Below, one piece after another: positions 17,131-26,215 of a DNA stretch of 64,000 nt; the stretch's first letter is position 1, and the number at the start of each line of letters is the position of its first letter. The translations under genes were made by a program, and so were the position numbers. Below the pieces are notes generated by a model. The model saw only the letters and a program-made list of their open reading frames with translations. It was not told the DNA's origin and searched no databases. This DNA is from Alteromonas indica (lineage in GTDB: Bacteria; Pseudomonadota; Gammaproteobacteria; Enterobacterales; Alteromonadaceae), in contig PYVY01000008.1 of the NCBI GenBank assembly GCA_003056425.1, positions 62,001-126,000 on the forward strand, in the 5' to 3' direction.

Positions 17131-19455
17131 CTAAACCGCGGCCACTTCTATTCGATTGTCCGGAGCCGATTTTGCAAGTGTAATGGCGATAAACTTGGAT
17201 GTCGGGGTGAACGTACCTTCGCCATAACTTTCCAAAGGAACTAGCGGGTTGGTTTCCGGGTAATATGCAGCAGCCTGGCCCATCGGTGTGTCGTAAGCAA
17301 CCAGCATAAACTGGGTAACCTGGCGTTTTTTACCATCTTTCCACAAAGACGTAATATCTACTTTATCGCCGTCTTTGAAGCCAAGCCGCTCAATGTCTTT
17401 AGCGTTCACAAACAATACGTGGCGCGTACCAAACACACTACGATAGCGATCGTTCATACCATATATAGTGGTGTTGTATTGGTCATGCGAACGTAACGTT
17501 TGCAAAATAAGATCCGGCTTTTCACCCCGCGCAACAATATCTGCATTAAGCAGCGAATCGGGCAGCTTTATCGATTCAAATTGCGCCTTGCTACTGGGGG
17601 TAAGCCAGTTTCTTTGGGCCGCGGCATTACCCAGATGAAACCCGCCAGGATGTTGTAGTTTACGATTAAAATCAGCAAAGCCGGGAATGGTATCGGCGAT
17701 AAGATCGCGGATACGGTCATAATCAGCAATTAATTCATCCCAGTTTACCGGGTAGTCGCCCAGGGTAGCTTTTGCCATACCGGCAATAATGGCTGGCTCT
17801 GAGCGCAATAAAGGCGAGCTTGGCGGAAGTTGCCCGTGCGATATATGCACCATCGAAAACGTATCTTCAACAGTGATTCCCTGCTGCCCGCTAGCTTGCA
17901 TATCTACTTCGGTTCGGCCCAGACACGGCAATATAAGAGCGGCCTTGCCGGTAATCAAATGCGAGCGATTAAGCTTGGTACTAATTTGCACAGTAAGGTC
18001 GCATTTGGCTAATGCCTCCTGTGTACGCGGGGTGTCAGGGGTGGCTTGCGCAAAATTTCCGCCCAGCCCGATAAATACCTTGGCCTTGTCCTGTTCCATT
18101 GCTTGGATAGCCTGAATGGTATTGTTGCCTTTTTTGCGCGGGGCGGTAAAAGAGAAGCGTTCTTCCATCGCATTTAAAAAGGCTTCTGAAGGGTCCTCGT
18201 TAATACCCACCGTCCTATCGCCCTGCACATTGCTGTGGCCGCGTACGGGTGACAGCCCCGCTCCGGGCTTGCCTACATTGCCGCGAAGAAGCTGTACGTG
18301 CACAATTTCTTTAACCGTAGCAACCGAATGGTGGTGTTGGGTAATACCCATCGCCCAACACATAATCACGCGTTCTGCCTTACAGTACATTGCCGCGGCG
18401 TGGCGTATCTCATCGCGAGACAGCCCCGATTGCTGCTCTATCTGTTCCCATTCAGTGGCATCTACCGCCGCCAGGTAATCATCTACGCCTTGTGTATGCC
18501 GCTGCAAAAACTCATGGTCAAATATGGCGGGCTGGTTATTTTGTTGTGCTTCGCGTTCCCAGGTCAGTAGCCATTTAGCGATACCCCGCATAACAGCCAT
18601 ATCGCCGCCTAAAGCAGGGCTAAAATAGGCTGTATTGGTAGGTTCTGATCCGTTCGACAGCATTTCAGTGGGATGCTGAGGATTCTGAAACCGTTCAAGC
18701 CCGCGTTCTTTTAAAGGGTTAAAGCATACTACCTGAGCGCCACGTCTGACCGCTTCACGCAAAGGCTCTAACATGCGCGGGTGATTTGTTCCCGGGTTTT
18801 GACCAATCACAAATATAGCGTCTGCTTTAGCGAAGTCATCAAAAACCACCGTTCCTTTACCGACGCCAATGGTGGGTGTCATACCCAGGCCACTCGCCTC
18901 ATGGCACATATTTGAACAATCGGGAAAGTTGTTGGTACCGTAGGCCCGCACGAATAACTGGTACAAATAAGCGGCTTCATTGCTGGCGCGCCCGGAAGTA
19001 TAAAAATTGGCCTGATGGGGCGATTCAAGTTGTGTTAAATGAGTGGCCACTAATTTGAAAGCATCTTCCCAACTGACTGACTCATAATGATCGGTGGCCG
19101 GGTTATATTGCATAGGATGGGTCAGTCGGCCCTGCGATTCCAGCCAATAGTCAGTATGGCGTTTTAAGGCGCTCACCGAATGCTTGGCAAAAAAGTCGGG
19201 CCCTACATAATGGCCTGTAGATTCCCAATTCACCGCTTTGGCACCATTTTCGCAAAACTTTACCATGCCGCTTTCAGGCGACTCCCCCCACGCGCAGCCT
19301 GGGCAATCAAAACCTTTATGATGGTTCATTTTTAACATGGCGCGAAGGTTTTTGATGGGTTTTTCACTGCCTATCCAGAATTTAGTCACGCTTCTTAGTG
19401 CGCCCCATCCGCCGGCGGGTTTGTCGTAGGATTTGATGTTGCTTTTATCGGTCAT
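17131..19455 (-). CDS. FdhF/YdeP-family molybdopterin oxidoreductase
   Basis: A 774-residue cytoplasmic molybdo-enzyme of the YdeP/FdhF-like group. Blocks visible: FDCPGCAWGE near the N-terminus (candidate Fe-S ligands), FIGLGGNFAQATPDTP, ILPCLGRTEVDMQASGQQGITVEDTFSMVH and the C-terminal cofactor-binding domain with TLRSHDQYNTTIYGMNDRYR. Relatives are linked to acid resistance or formate oxidation, but the substrate of most is unknown. The frame extends 35 codons upstream; I chose the ATG at 19455 because GGGGA precedes it and MTDKSNIKSYDKPAGGWGAL matches the family start. It faces mobA-fdhD, which provide its cofactor. Confidence 0.88.
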   Translation of the reverse strand: MTDKSNIKSYDKPAGGWGALRSVTKFWIGSEKPIKNLRAMLKMNHHKGFDCPGCAWGESPESGMVKFCENGAKAVNWESTGHYVGPDFFAKHSVSALKRHTDYWLESQGRLTHPMQYNPATDHYESVSWEDAFKLVATHLTQLESPHQANFYTSGRASNEAAYLYQLFVRAYGTNNFPDCSNMCHEASGLGMTPTIGVGKGTVVFDDFAKADAIFVIGQNPGTNHPRMLEPLREAVRRGAQVVCFNPLKERGLERFQNPQHPTEMLSNGSEPTNTAYFSPALGGDMAVMRGIAKWLLTWEREAQQNNQPAIFDHEFLQRHTQGVDDYLAAVDATEWEQIEQQSGLSRDEIRHAAAMYCKAERVIMCWAMGITQHHHSVATVKEIVHVQLLRGNVGKPGAGLSPVRGHSNVQGDRTVGINEDPSEAFLNAMEERFSFTAPRKKGNNTIQAIQAMEQDKAKVFIGLGGNFAQATPDTPRTQEALAKCDLTVQISTKLNRSHLITGKAALILPCLGRTEVDMQASGQQGITVEDTFSMVHISHGQLPPSSPLLRSEPAIIAGMAKATLGDYPVNWDELIADYDRIRDLIADTIPGFADFNRKLQHPGGFHLGNAAAQRNWLTPSSKAQFESIKLPDSLLNADIVARGEKPDLILQTLRSHDQYNTTIYGMNDRYRSVFGTRHVLFVNAKDIERLGFKDGDKVDITSLWKDGKKRQVTQFMLVAYDTPMGQAAAYYPETNPLVPLESYGEGTFTPTSKFIAITLAKSAPDNRIEVAAV

Positions 19456-20508
19456 ATTTAGAATCCCCGTCTGCGTGAGCAGACCTACCTTGTATAAATG
19501 CGATAGCACACCATAAGCATGCTGAGCCGCCGAAGCCAACTGATAGCGGTGACTGCACAATAAAAGCGGTCAATCGAACCCAGAGGCATGTAGCGGTGGC
19601 GTTGTTCCAATAATGAGGCTAAATCGGGTAATGTTTAACACCACGCATGCCCCGCTGATGGTGTTAACACAAACATTGCGACCGCAGGAATTTACGGTTT
19701 GAGGAATGCTGCATTACTGGTGTAGGTACTTTACGCTCGCCGGCAAAGTTCATATTTTAGAGCAGGTGTATAGCAAAGTTTCAGCACTGTTTAGCCCTAC
19801 GAATTTTTTACTAAATTACCGCTATGCCAGCTTATTTTGCTGATGTATTAACAGATGTGCAGCGCGGATATTGCGCCGTGCTACCAGTATGGCCCATTAA
19901 CCTGCCCCAGGGCGGTGGGCGGCCATAACATCGCGAACTATAGCTATTCACGGCGCACTATAATTACTGAACTTCGCATAGATGGCGTTATCACGGTACC
20001 GGCTGCGGCGACAGTGGGAAGCTGCCTGCGCATAGCACCACCAACTGTTGCCTTACGTCGCGGTGCAGCACCACGAAATAATAAACCAGCAAAGCTTGTC
20101 TACTACGCCAGTAAGCGAAGCCGCGTTTGCCACATACAACCGTTACCTTCTTCAGTCGTTGCAATAAGGCTAAATCAAGGCTAAAAACCGCTAAAAAGGC
20201 CTGAAAAAACGGTATGCGAACACATGACGGGAAAGTGCCAGAAAGTTAGAAAAAGTTAGAAAAAATACATTGGTCAGGGGGCGGGGTAGAACACGTCAGG
20301 CAAACCGTTTTTTGGAAATGATTCTTTTGATCTGGACCCGGCGGGTTAGCGAATTTATTTCACCCTTATCATTGCCATTATCTTGCTTATTTCTTTCATC
20401 TTCGCCCGTCAGCACAACGCGCAAGAATATATACTCAACGCAGCCGAGGGGGTAGTGTGGTCGATATCGGCCCGGCACCTGGTCCTGGTACGGGGCGTTC
20501 TATAGCGC

Positions 20509-20677
20509 CACGCTTATGCCTTACCGCCAAGCTTATACCTTATCGCCACGCTTATGCCTTACCGCCACGCTTATGCCTTACCGCCACGCTTATACCTTAC
20601 CGCCATGCTTATACCTTACCGCCATGCTTATACCTTACCGCCATGCTTATACCTTATCGCCATGCTTATTACCTTAC
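20509..20677. repeat. 19-bp tandem repeat, eight units plus a partial ninth
   Basis: Eight consecutive 19-bp units, consensus CAYGCTTATRCCTTACCGC, run from 20509 to 20660, and a decayed ninth unit follows. Early units have C and later ones T at the third base, so a variant has spread through one end. As 19 is not a multiple of three, the same peptide motifs (YRHAY, LTA, LPP) appear in turn in each frame, which argues against coding. Confidence 0.9.
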
Positions 20678-20824
20678 GGCGCGACATTAAGCGCCGCACT
20701 CTTCTTCCATGCCAGGTTTTATAAGAGGTTGGGCGCAGCTCTGGGCACGTGGCATAGCGCCATCGCTGTTGAAAATACCCCCGAAAAGAAAACAATTGTG
20801 AACTCAGTGGTGCCGAACACGTAA

Positions 20825-20842
20825 CTTGAACAAACGTTCAAG
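20825..20842. promoter_or_regulatory. Inverted repeat CTTGAACAAACGTTCAAG, candidate TetR-type operator
   Basis: Perfect 7-bp arms (CTTGAAC / GTTCAAG) around AAAC, about 100 bp upstream of the alpha/beta hydrolase. Size and symmetry resemble operators of TetR-like repressors. No regulator gene is adjacent, so the binding protein would act in trans. Confidence 0.45.
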
Positions 20843-20938
20843 ATGTTTTAATAGCAGGCTAAAGCCACTTATTGGAACAACGCGCATGATGAATGTTCAA
20901 CATCTATATGATTTTTGAGTTAACCCGTGGAGCGCAAT

Positions 20939-21781
20939 ATGAGTAATGACATGGCAACAATGGAAACCACAGATACCCGTTACACAATGATTGAAGGCCA
21001 CCGCATTGCCTACAAAGAAATGGGTCAGGGAGAGCCACTGATACTGGTTCATGGTATTCCCACCAACAAGCTATTGTGGCGTAATATCATGCCAGAGCTC
21101 GCCAAACATTATCGGGTGATCGCGCCAGACATGCTTAATTATGGCGAGTCCGACATGCCGGAGAAGGCGGATGTATCCATCAATGCACAAACCCGTATTC
21201 TATTAAAACTGATGGATGCGCTTGGCATAGCACAAGCGAATATTGTGTCTCACGATATCGGCGGGGGCGTAGGGCAGCTTATGGCAGTGAACCATCCTGA
21301 GCGAGTGCGCCGACAAGTACTGATAGACAGCGTCTGTTTTGACTCCTGGCCCATCCCCGAGTTTGAGAAAATGCTTGAACCCGGTGTTGAAGCCTCAATG
21401 AGTGTGGAAGACTTTATCAGTACCATGCGTGACTTTATGCCTAGTGGCGTTCACGATTCTGCGGTGGCTACCGAGTCGATGATTGAACGTTACGTGGGCC
21501 AGTGGAACAGCGCGCTGGGCAAGGCGGCTTTCTTTCGTAATATGCGTCGCTTGAATAAAGAATATACCCAGGCGATAGCCGCAGAACTGGCAAATATTGA
21601 AATCGATACGTTAGTGTTGTGGGGCGATAAAGACAACTTTCAAAAACCCAAATACGCGCCGCAGTTGGCCGACGCTATCCCAGGCGCCCGCCTGAAATGG
21701 ATTGAAGACGCTGGCCATTGGGTAACCGATGAAAAACCTGACAAAACATTAAGTCATATACTTGAGTTTCTTGCTGATTAA
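20939..21781 (+). CDS. Alpha/beta hydrolase, haloalkane-dehalogenase/epoxide-hydrolase type
   Basis: A 280-residue hydrolase. ILVHGIPTNKLLW carries the HGxP oxyanion motif (about 38-41). The nucleophile elbow reads SHDIGGG with Asp 106 where esterases have Ser; an Asp nucleophile is the mark of haloalkane dehalogenases, fluoroacetate dehalogenases and epoxide hydrolases. The acid is in LWGDKDNFQ and the His in IEDAGHWV. The substrate cannot be assigned. The ATG at 20939 has GGAG at good spacing; a GTG 12 bases upstream is unlikely. It is monocistronic, with an inverted repeat in the promoter region. Confidence 0.82.
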   Translation: MSNDMATMETTDTRYTMIEGHRIAYKEMGQGEPLILVHGIPTNKLLWRNIMPELAKHYRVIAPDMLNYGESDMPEKADVSINAQTRILLKLMDALGIAQANIVSHDIGGGVGQLMAVNHPERVRRQVLIDSVCFDSWPIPEFEKMLEPGVEASMSVEDFISTMRDFMPSGVHDSAVATESMIERYVGQWNSALGKAAFFRNMRRLNKEYTQAIAAELANIEIDTLVLWGDKDNFQKPKYAPQLADAIPGARLKWIEDAGHWVTDEKPDKTLSHILEFLAD

Positions 21782-22293
21782 GCCATAAGCGGCTTGGCAC
21801 CAGAAGATTCCGCCCCGGGGGCTTTGCCCGGGGCCGGGGTTTCGGCCATGTTCCTGGCGAGCCCGGGCCGAACCTTGCAGCGACGTTAATTTTCAGTCAT
21901 CTCACTAAACACTAGCATCGTTAATGCTAGCCGCGCATTCATGCAGATAAGCTAAAGGCTGTTATTATGCCGGGCCATGCGCAGAGCGAAATAATAACGT
22001 CGTGAAGCTATTGGTAGCAAGATGCTATCTCTAGCGCAACGCGGCGCCCTGAAAAGCCAATGAATAGCCTCAATAGTGGTACCTGGAGCAAGCCATAGCC
22101 TGCCAGATACAGGCTTGTGTGGCTGATATATTATGGTCGAGCCAAGTCATTGTAAGCGGGAATAACAGGTCTTCGTAAATACAATGGAACAATTAAAATC
22201 AAACCGCCAGGCTTAACCGGGGCAGTGTTTTTATCGGGCTAAATAGGCGCTGCTGCCAGGCATGGGTGAGGGTTAACCCATCTGGCTATAGCG
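21782..22293. other. Intergenic region with GC-rich hairpin
   Basis: Just after the hydrolase a GC-rich hairpin (CCCCGGG / CCCGGGG, 21813-21833) could act as a terminator, although no T-run follows. The remaining 450 bp hold nothing recognisable. Confidence 0.45.
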
Positions 22294-23256
22294 TCACAGG
22301 TCGCTGTTTAGCAAACGGCTAGCAGTATATTCATTGGTAATTAAGCCGGTCAAAATACCGGAACGCAAGGCCCCATGGATAGCCCCCACTTTATCTTCCC
22401 CCGCGGCTATCCCGATAACGGGCTTGTCGGTGAAATCTGCAATGGCCACACTGGTTACCCGCTGATTAATCTCGCAATCGATAATATTGCCCTGGCGGTC
22501 ATATATCCAGCTGATTATCTCTCCGGCTGCACCTTGTGCCTGTAAGGTAGAAAGCTCATTGTCACCAATAAAACCATCGTCATGAAGTGGCGATACAAGC
22601 CCCAGATTGCCAATGCCAACGAAAGCGACATCCGCCTGATGAGCTAATTGTTGCACCTTTTCAACATGCGGCAGGGCATGGAGCTGGGTTTTGTTTTCTC
22701 TGGAGTTGGCAATAACGGGTAAGGGCATGGGGAAGTGCGCTGCGCCTATTCGCTCTGCCACATGCACCGCGACGTCGTATCGGCTGGCTGAACCGTCCCC
22801 GGCAATATTACCTACCATAGAAACCACTTTGTGCTCAGGGCAATGCATGGTGGTTAACTCATCAGCACAGGCACGCAGTATCCTACCTGTGCCAAACGCG
22901 ATTGTTTGCGACGCCGAGCGCTTTAGCTGTCGCTCAATCTCAGCTGCGCCAGCCTGAGCCAGCCCGGCGGTAGAATCAGGACTATTGTCATCGCTGGGGA
23001 CTACTTCACAATGGTAGATAGCATATTTGCTACGCAACGCTTTGGCCAGCTCCATACATTGCCGGATTGGATGTTCAATACGTACCTTAATCAGCCCTTC
23101 TGAAATTGCCAATGCCACTAAACGCTGGGCTGATTGTCGGGAGGTGTTCAGTTGCCTGGCAATTTCATCCTGCGTTCTACCTGCTACATAATACAACCAG
23201 CCAGCCCGGGCGGCGTCTTCTAATTTGCGTTGCTCACTGGTGGGCAAAGTTGGCAT
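22294..23256 (-). CDS. SorC/DeoR-family sugar-binding transcriptional regulator
   Basis: A 320-residue SorC-type regulator. The N-terminal HTH (LYYVAGRTQDEIARQLNTSRQSAQRLVALAI, about residues 21-51) is followed by the sugar-phosphate-like sensor domain with QTIAFGTGRILRA, DVAFVGIGNLG, GEIISWIYDRQGNIID and PVIGIAAGEDKVGAIHGALRSG. Regulators of this type commonly control polyol uptake (sorbitol, mannitol, arabitol) and sense a pathway intermediate. It lies 14 bp downstream of a HAD phosphatase in the same operon, divergent from the polyol transporter, whose promoter carries a candidate operator. Confidence 0.9.
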   Translation of the reverse strand: MPTLPTSEQRKLEDAARAGWLYYVAGRTQDEIARQLNTSRQSAQRLVALAISEGLIKVRIEHPIRQCMELAKALRSKYAIYHCEVVPSDDNSPDSTAGLAQAGAAEIERQLKRSASQTIAFGTGRILRACADELTTMHCPEHKVVSMVGNIAGDGSASRYDVAVHVAERIGAAHFPMPLPVIANSRENKTQLHALPHVEKVQQLAHQADVAFVGIGNLGLVSPLHDDGFIGDNELSTLQAQGAAGEIISWIYDRQGNIIDCEINQRVTSVAIADFTDKPVIGIAAGEDKVGAIHGALRSGILTGLITNEYTASRLLNSDL

Positions 23257-23270
23257 AAAAAGTATTCCGT

Positions 23271-23921
23271 TTAGTAAAGTAAATGAGGAAATTGTACAAC
23301 AAACTCTTTCCAGTTTGTCAGCGTCTGTTGGGCGTCACAGCGCGCCTGCATATGACTGCCCCCGCTATAATGGCGCCATTGCATACCTGCTGCTTTAGCG
23401 GCCAACAGGCCCGGTTCGGAATCTTCAATAACCAGACAGTGTTGTGGGGCTACCGAATAATGCCGGGCGACCAATAAGAACAAATCGGGGGCTGGTTTGC
23501 CATTTTTTACCTGTGCCGCGGTGAAAATTTGCTGCGGCGTAAACAATGTATCCAGTCCGGTACAGGCCAGGGCGTGTTGGGTACGTTGCGGACTACTACT
23601 GGTGGCCAATGCGCTCGGTATCCGCAGCTTGGGCAGCACCTCATATAAACCGGGCGTTACCCTTAAGTGCTGAGTAAATACGTGGCGCAAACGTTGGGCA
23701 AACGTATCAGCCAATGCGGGGGTAACCGAAAGCTCAAACGCTTGGTAAACATGGGCTTTAACATGACTAAAACTACGCCCAAGAAAGTGGCTTTTGAAAT
23801 AGGCTTCATCAATATTGATGCCTTTTTCGGCAAGCAGGCTGATCCACAGATTCATGCTTAGCACTTCACTGTCTATTAGTACGCCATCACAATCGAAAAT
23901 TACCAGCTGTATATCAGTCAA
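23271..23921 (-). CDS. HAD-family sugar/polyol phosphatase (first copy)
   Basis: A 216-residue HAD hydrolase of the beta-phosphoglucomutase-like subgroup. Motif I is FDCDGVLIDSE (8-18, Asp nucleophile and acid/base), motif II ATSSSPQR, motif III the Lys in NGKPAPDLF, motif IV VIEDSEPG. It should remove phosphate from a small sugar or polyol phosphate, or act as a mutase; the substrate is unknown. The start is a TTG with GGAG seven bases upstream. It is first in an operon with the SorC regulator. A paralogue ends the transporter operon. Confidence 0.85.
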   Translation of the reverse strand: MTDIQLVIFDCDGVLIDSEVLSMNLWISLLAEKGINIDEAYFKSHFLGRSFSHVKAHVYQAFELSVTPALADTFAQRLRHVFTQHLRVTPGLYEVLPKLRIPSALATSSSPQRTQHALACTGLDTLFTPQQIFTAAQVKNGKPAPDLFLLVARHYSVAPQHCLVIEDSEPGLLAAKAAGMQWRHYSGGSHMQARCDAQQTLTNWKEFVVQFPHLLY

Positions 23922-24636
23922 CTAAAACTCCGGTTCACAGATAGTCCTAAGCGAGTTCGCATACTTGCCCCGGTGCCATCAGGAAGAAATAAAACAGAAA
24001 AGCGAGGTAATCTCAATAGTAAACCACCCGTAAACGAAAAGAATTCTTACCTCAGCACCCGTTAAAGCTTCATTAACATTAGGTCCTGCCGGATTATGCC
24101 TGGTTTTGCTCAAATTGCTATTAACTCGCAGTTTGCCGCTCCTTCCTATGGGGACATAACACACCGACCGGGCCGCAGCAGAGATGAATTTCAAACTAAA
24201 ATGCCCGGCTAACCTCATTGCTTGCCGGTAGCTGCGCCAACCGCTTTTGCATAATTCGTTACAAATGCTACAACTTTTGGCTAATGCTCTTTTTGCTTTA
24301 CATTTTATTGCCTATTTTAAACCTATTACTGCGCAATAACCTAGCTTCTCTTTAATCCATTATCGTCGAAACCAAAGTGATGCGATTTTTATTATGTTTT
24401 CAACATTATGATATTATTCACATAATTAATTGTGTGAATGTCTTATGATAACGATTTGTTAAAAAATAGTTGACGATAAATCCAGAAATTGGTCATATGC
24501 CCTATCGGTGAGCGGATGATCATTTATGTAAATGGGTTCCTGCTTTCTTCCATGTATTGAAACGAAAGGGCCAACGCGTTGTTAAGCCGTTCTGCCTTGT
24601 CGGTTAACCAAAAAAAACAGCAAAAGAGAGTGCACA
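23922..24636. other. Divergent promoter region of the polyol regulon
   Basis: 715 bp between the HAD-SorC operon and the porin-transporter operon. It is AT-rich from about 24350 on and contains the inverted repeat at 24416-24439. It has no coding region with support. Confidence 0.6.
24416..24439. promoter_or_regulatory. Candidate SorC operator upstream of the porin-transporter operon
   Basis: Perfect 7-bp arms ATTCACA and TGTGAAT separated by ten mostly A/T bases. Arm orientation is opposite to a CRP site (TGTGA...TCACA). It lies about 200 bp before the porin start in the region shared with the SorC operon, making SorC the likely binder by inference. Confidence 0.5.
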
Positions 24637-26046
24637 ATGCTAGAACATGATCAGGGTCGTCAGTCAGGATCTAAAGCTACCTTCGGCAAAGTAAGTTTGT
24701 TAGCGTCGGCAGTTATTGCCGCCACCATGGCGCCGCTGGCCATGGCGCAGGAATTGAGCCAGGAAAAGCCGATGTATGTGCCTCCTAGCGAACCCAATGA
24801 GTTTTTGGATGGCAGAGTCCAGGTTAATTTTCTGGCCATGCAAAACTATCAGGCGATTCAGGCAAAAGAAGGTGCATTTCGCCCGGTTGATGAAACCCAG
24901 TCAGACGGTTTTGGCCGCCTAAGGGTAAACCTGATGTTTAAGTTTAAAATTACCGACAACATCACTGCCGATATTGATATTGCAGAGGAACCGAACGATT
25001 TTGGTAACAATGGTGACCGGGACTTTTCTTTCCACCAGGATTTTGCCGGTATCGAATTTGATATGTTTGGTTTGACCGGCTATGAAAGAGAAAACGCAAG
25101 CCTGATACTGCGGGCTGGGAATATTGGCGCTTCACCTTTTCAGTTTAAAGGTTTTCAGGATGGTGCAGATAATCAAGGCAACGCGCTTATCGGTAATGGC
25201 ATCAACGATTATGCCACGGCGGAAAACGGCATCCAGCTAAGCTACACAGAAACCTTCGACAACGGGCTACTTCGCTCTTATAACGTGGCCGGTCACATGA
25301 CCACCTCCAGCTTTGGCGAAGCATTTCAAGAAGATCGTGGTTATAACTATCGCCTTCAGGGTACTTTAAACTTTGCTGGTGGGTTCAAAGCCGGGCTTAA
25401 TCTGTTTAAAGCCAATCAGGGCGACCAGTTAGTATTTGAAGACGGTTTGGCCAGCCTGGATGGGGTGACCACCGCTAACTACCGGTTTGGTGATGGCGAG
25501 AACTATAATTTTTCAGCCTCACCCTCTAGCGAGCGCGACACTCACGTGGGTGTATTACCAGGGCTGAACCAGGCAATTATGCAACTTAACCTGGCCTATC
25601 AACCTTCCGACCAGACCAGCGTGATTGTGATGCTGGGTAAAGCGACCGATGATTACACCTTCGCCGACACCAATGGCAACGCCCTGGCAGGTATCACTTA
25701 CTTTGGCACCCAGGGTGTGGTTGATGCCGCGGGCACCAGTTTCGATTCAAATCAGGTGATTGAAGCAGATGCTTCAGTGAAGTACTGGGCGGTGGAAGCA
25801 CAGCAGTATGTGATCCCAGAAACACTTTACGTGGCGGCCCGTTATGCCGAATCTGAAAACACCTCAGACTTAATCGAACAAACTGACAATGACGTAACCC
25901 GCCTGCAAGTTTCAGCCGGCTATTGGATTAACGACAGAACGCTATGGAAAATTGAATACGTGAATCAGGAAGAAGGCGTCAATTCAGGCGGCCAGATTGG
26001 TGCAGGCTTTGATGGCATCACTTCTGAAATCTCGGTGAAATTCTAA
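24637..26046 (+). CDS. Outer-membrane beta-barrel porin of the polyol regulon
   Basis: A 469-residue protein with a signal peptide ending in AAPLAMAQ-type sequence (cleavage near residue 37), then alternating amphipathic strands such as DGFGRLRVNLMFKFKITDNITADIDIAEEP, and a C-terminal strand ending in EISVKF with a terminal Phe, the standard outer-membrane barrel sorting signal. I know no precise family. As the first gene before SmoE, SmoF, SmoG and SmoK it most likely lets the polyol or glycoside cross the outer membrane. A 169-bp gap before the next gene may hold a second promoter (TATAAA near 26150). Confidence 0.75.
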   Translation: MLEHDQGRQSGSKATFGKVSLLASAVIAATMAPLAMAQELSQEKPMYVPPSEPNEFLDGRVQVNFLAMQNYQAIQAKEGAFRPVDETQSDGFGRLRVNLMFKFKITDNITADIDIAEEPNDFGNNGDRDFSFHQDFAGIEFDMFGLTGYERENASLILRAGNIGASPFQFKGFQDGADNQGNALIGNGINDYATAENGIQLSYTETFDNGLLRSYNVAGHMTTSSFGEAFQEDRGYNYRLQGTLNFAGGFKAGLNLFKANQGDQLVFEDGLASLDGVTTANYRFGDGENYNFSASPSSERDTHVGVLPGLNQAIMQLNLAYQPSDQTSVIVMLGKATDDYTFADTNGNALAGITYFGTQGVVDAAGTSFDSNQVIEADASVKYWAVEAQQYVIPETLYVAARYAESENTSDLIEQTDNDVTRLQVSAGYWINDRTLWKIEYVNQEEGVNSGGQIGAGFDGITSEISVKF

Positions 26047-26215
26047 CCACGCTGCACAAGGTATCGGGTCGCTGAGGATTGTTCATCATCGGCGGCCGCT
26101 AAACCAACCAGACATTTAGTCATACATGACCCCTTTCTTATCTGCGCTATAAATTTTGCTTAATGGCGCGCAGAGGGGGAAGTCATACCTAAAAAACATA
26201 AAGGGGAGTAGCCCG

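Larger units (their letters stand above)
19456..20938. other. Long non-coding stretch with minisatellite and operator
   Basis: About 1.5 kb without a supported gene. It contains the 19-bp tandem array at 20509-20677 and the inverted repeat at 20825-20842, both listed separately. Open frames across the array are caused by the repeat itself. Near 20240 there is a small AGTTAGAAAA duplication. Nothing else recognised. Confidence 0.55.

Noticed and set aside
20457..20824. Two overlapping open frames rich in YRHAY and LTA motifs
   Set aside because: They are produced by the 19-bp tandem repeat read in successive frames; no ribosome site and no family.
24416..24439. CRP binding site
   Set aside because: A CRP site has TGTGA on the left and TCACA on the right; here the arms are reversed and spaced by ten bases.
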